Shown here in pieces: positions 5,276-5,794 of a stretch of 5,794 nt of DNA. How positions within the stretch are numbered: the stretch's first letter is position 1; each line of letters starts with the position of its first letter. Source of the stretch: UBA8231 sp964512165. Lineage in GTDB: Bacteria; Latescibacterota; UBA2968; UBA8231. The notes under the pieces were generated by a model. The model searched no databases, had not been told where the DNA came from, and saw nothing but the letters and a program-made list of their open reading frames with translations. The stretch is taken from NCBI GenBank assembly GCA_964512165.1, contig CAZEHQ010000260.1, positions 1 to 5,794 on the forward strand. Reading direction: 5' to 3'. The translations under genes and the position numbers were made by a program.

Positions 5276-5794
5276 ATGACCACCGAGCTGCCCCGGCTGG
5301 CCTTCTACCACGACGGCCGCCATCCGTTGATCTACATGTACGAACCGCCCATGCAGCGCGCCGAGTTCGAGCAGGGAGTCGACGAGCTCGTCGGCACGCC
5401 CGTGGACGCCATCATGTTCTGCCTCGGCGACGGGCGCACCGTGCTCCACGACACCAAGGTGGGGGAGCTGTGGGGCCACAACGTCGATCGCTGGCCGCAC
5501 CTGATCTTCCGGCGCGCGCACCAGAACGCCCGCCACCTGATCGACAGCGGCGACGACCCTTTGCGGGTGATCTGCGAGCGAGCCCGGGCCAAGGGTCTGC
5601 CCGTGTACCCGACGCTGCTGGTGCAGCAGGGGAGGGCGCCGCGCGAGGAGGACGTGCGCTGCTCCGACTTCCGTTTCGACAACGCCCACCTGGAGATCGG
5701 CGCCAAGAGCGGCGTCGACGAGTCGTGGAGAGGCCACAACTGCCTCGACTTCGCCCACGAGGAGGTGCGACGGGAGCGCTTCGCCCTCGTCGAG
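5276..5794 (+). CDS. Unknown protein, possible TIM-barrel (glycosidase-like), N-terminal part
   Basis: 173 codons are open from the ATG to the right edge; the C-terminus is missing. GAGGA at 5267-5271, overlapping the stop codon of the preceding gene, serves as ribosome site, and the 7-base gap makes cotranscription nearly certain. I do not recognise a named family. What can be seen: no signal peptide or membrane segment; a beginning RLAFYHDGRHPLIYMY (8-23); strand-like VDAIMFCLGDGRTVLHD; a helix then strand in ICERARAKGLPVYPTLLVQQ (from about 100); and a late NCLDFAHEEVRRERFAL, with conserved-looking Asp, His and Glu. The helix-strand pattern, with a residue set like an early barrel strand after 'RAKGLPVYP', resembles GHL10/family-13-like glycoside hydrolase barrels. 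This is a weak fold guess. A role with the two sugar-type oxidoreductases upstream is inferred from position only. Confidence 0.75.
   Translation, partial: MTTELPRLAFYHDGRHPLIYMYEPPMQRAEFEQGVDELVGTPVDAIMFCLGDGRTVLHDTKVGELWGHNVDRWPHLIFRRAHQNARHLIDSGDDPLRVICERARAKGLPVYPTLLVQQGRAPREEDVRCSDFRFDNAHLEIGAKSGVDESWRGHNCLDFAHEEVRRERFALVE

Noticed and set aside
3780..5279. 499-residue plus-strand frame overlapping the Ldh and Gfo/Idh/MocA genes
   Set aside because: Its composition is almost only Arg, Ala, Pro and Gly, the +1 shadow of GC-rich codons; the other frame has complete family motifs.
4847..5758. 303-residue minus-strand open frame near the right end
   Set aside because: It is antisense to two tightly coupled plus-strand genes, with Arg/Pro/Gly-rich sequence and no motif.

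Overview
The window is GC-rich bacterial DNA, densely packed with genes, most with almost only G or C at the third codon position. Gfo/Idh/MocA-type and Ldh-type oxidoreductases beside an unknown conserved-looking protein recall environmental genomes of the Planctomycetota, Latescibacterota or Poribacteria kind. That is an impression from gene content only; no rRNA or marker gene supports it.

The left part, up to base 3052, is read on the minus strand. In order of transcription it holds an M20 zinc amidohydrolase (3052 to 1910), a 245-base gap with two GC-rich inverted repeats (1665-1909), a type 1 periplasmic-binding lipoprotein (1664 to 402), and the N-terminus of a Kef/CPA2-type cation:proton antiporter (366 running off base 1). 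The lipoprotein and antiporter are 35 bases apart, each has a good Shine-Dalgarno sequence, and they probably form an operon. No ABC permease or ATPase is visible with the binding protein. The left end is clearly poorer in GC than the rest.

The right part, from base 3137, is read on the plus strand as a tight operon: an Ldh-family (malate/lactate type) NAD(P) dehydrogenase, a Gfo/Idh/MocA protein that overlaps it by one base (TGATG), and, seven bases later, a protein of unknown function that runs off the right edge. The M20 gene and this operon diverge from an 84-base region holding a small AT-rich palindrome.

The most interesting element is the Gfo/Idh/MocA protein. It lacks the usual Glu-Lys-Pro motif and carries a Glu-Asn, Tyr-x-His, Tyr-Pro-Thr-His pattern like that of the GH109 NAD-dependent glycosidases. 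With the divergent M20 deacylase, the Ldh dehydrogenase and the unknown protein, this suggests a small pathway for an N-acylated sugar or sugar acid. That pathway is inference. All complete genes are intact; no mobile element, CRISPR array, tRNA or rRNA was seen.
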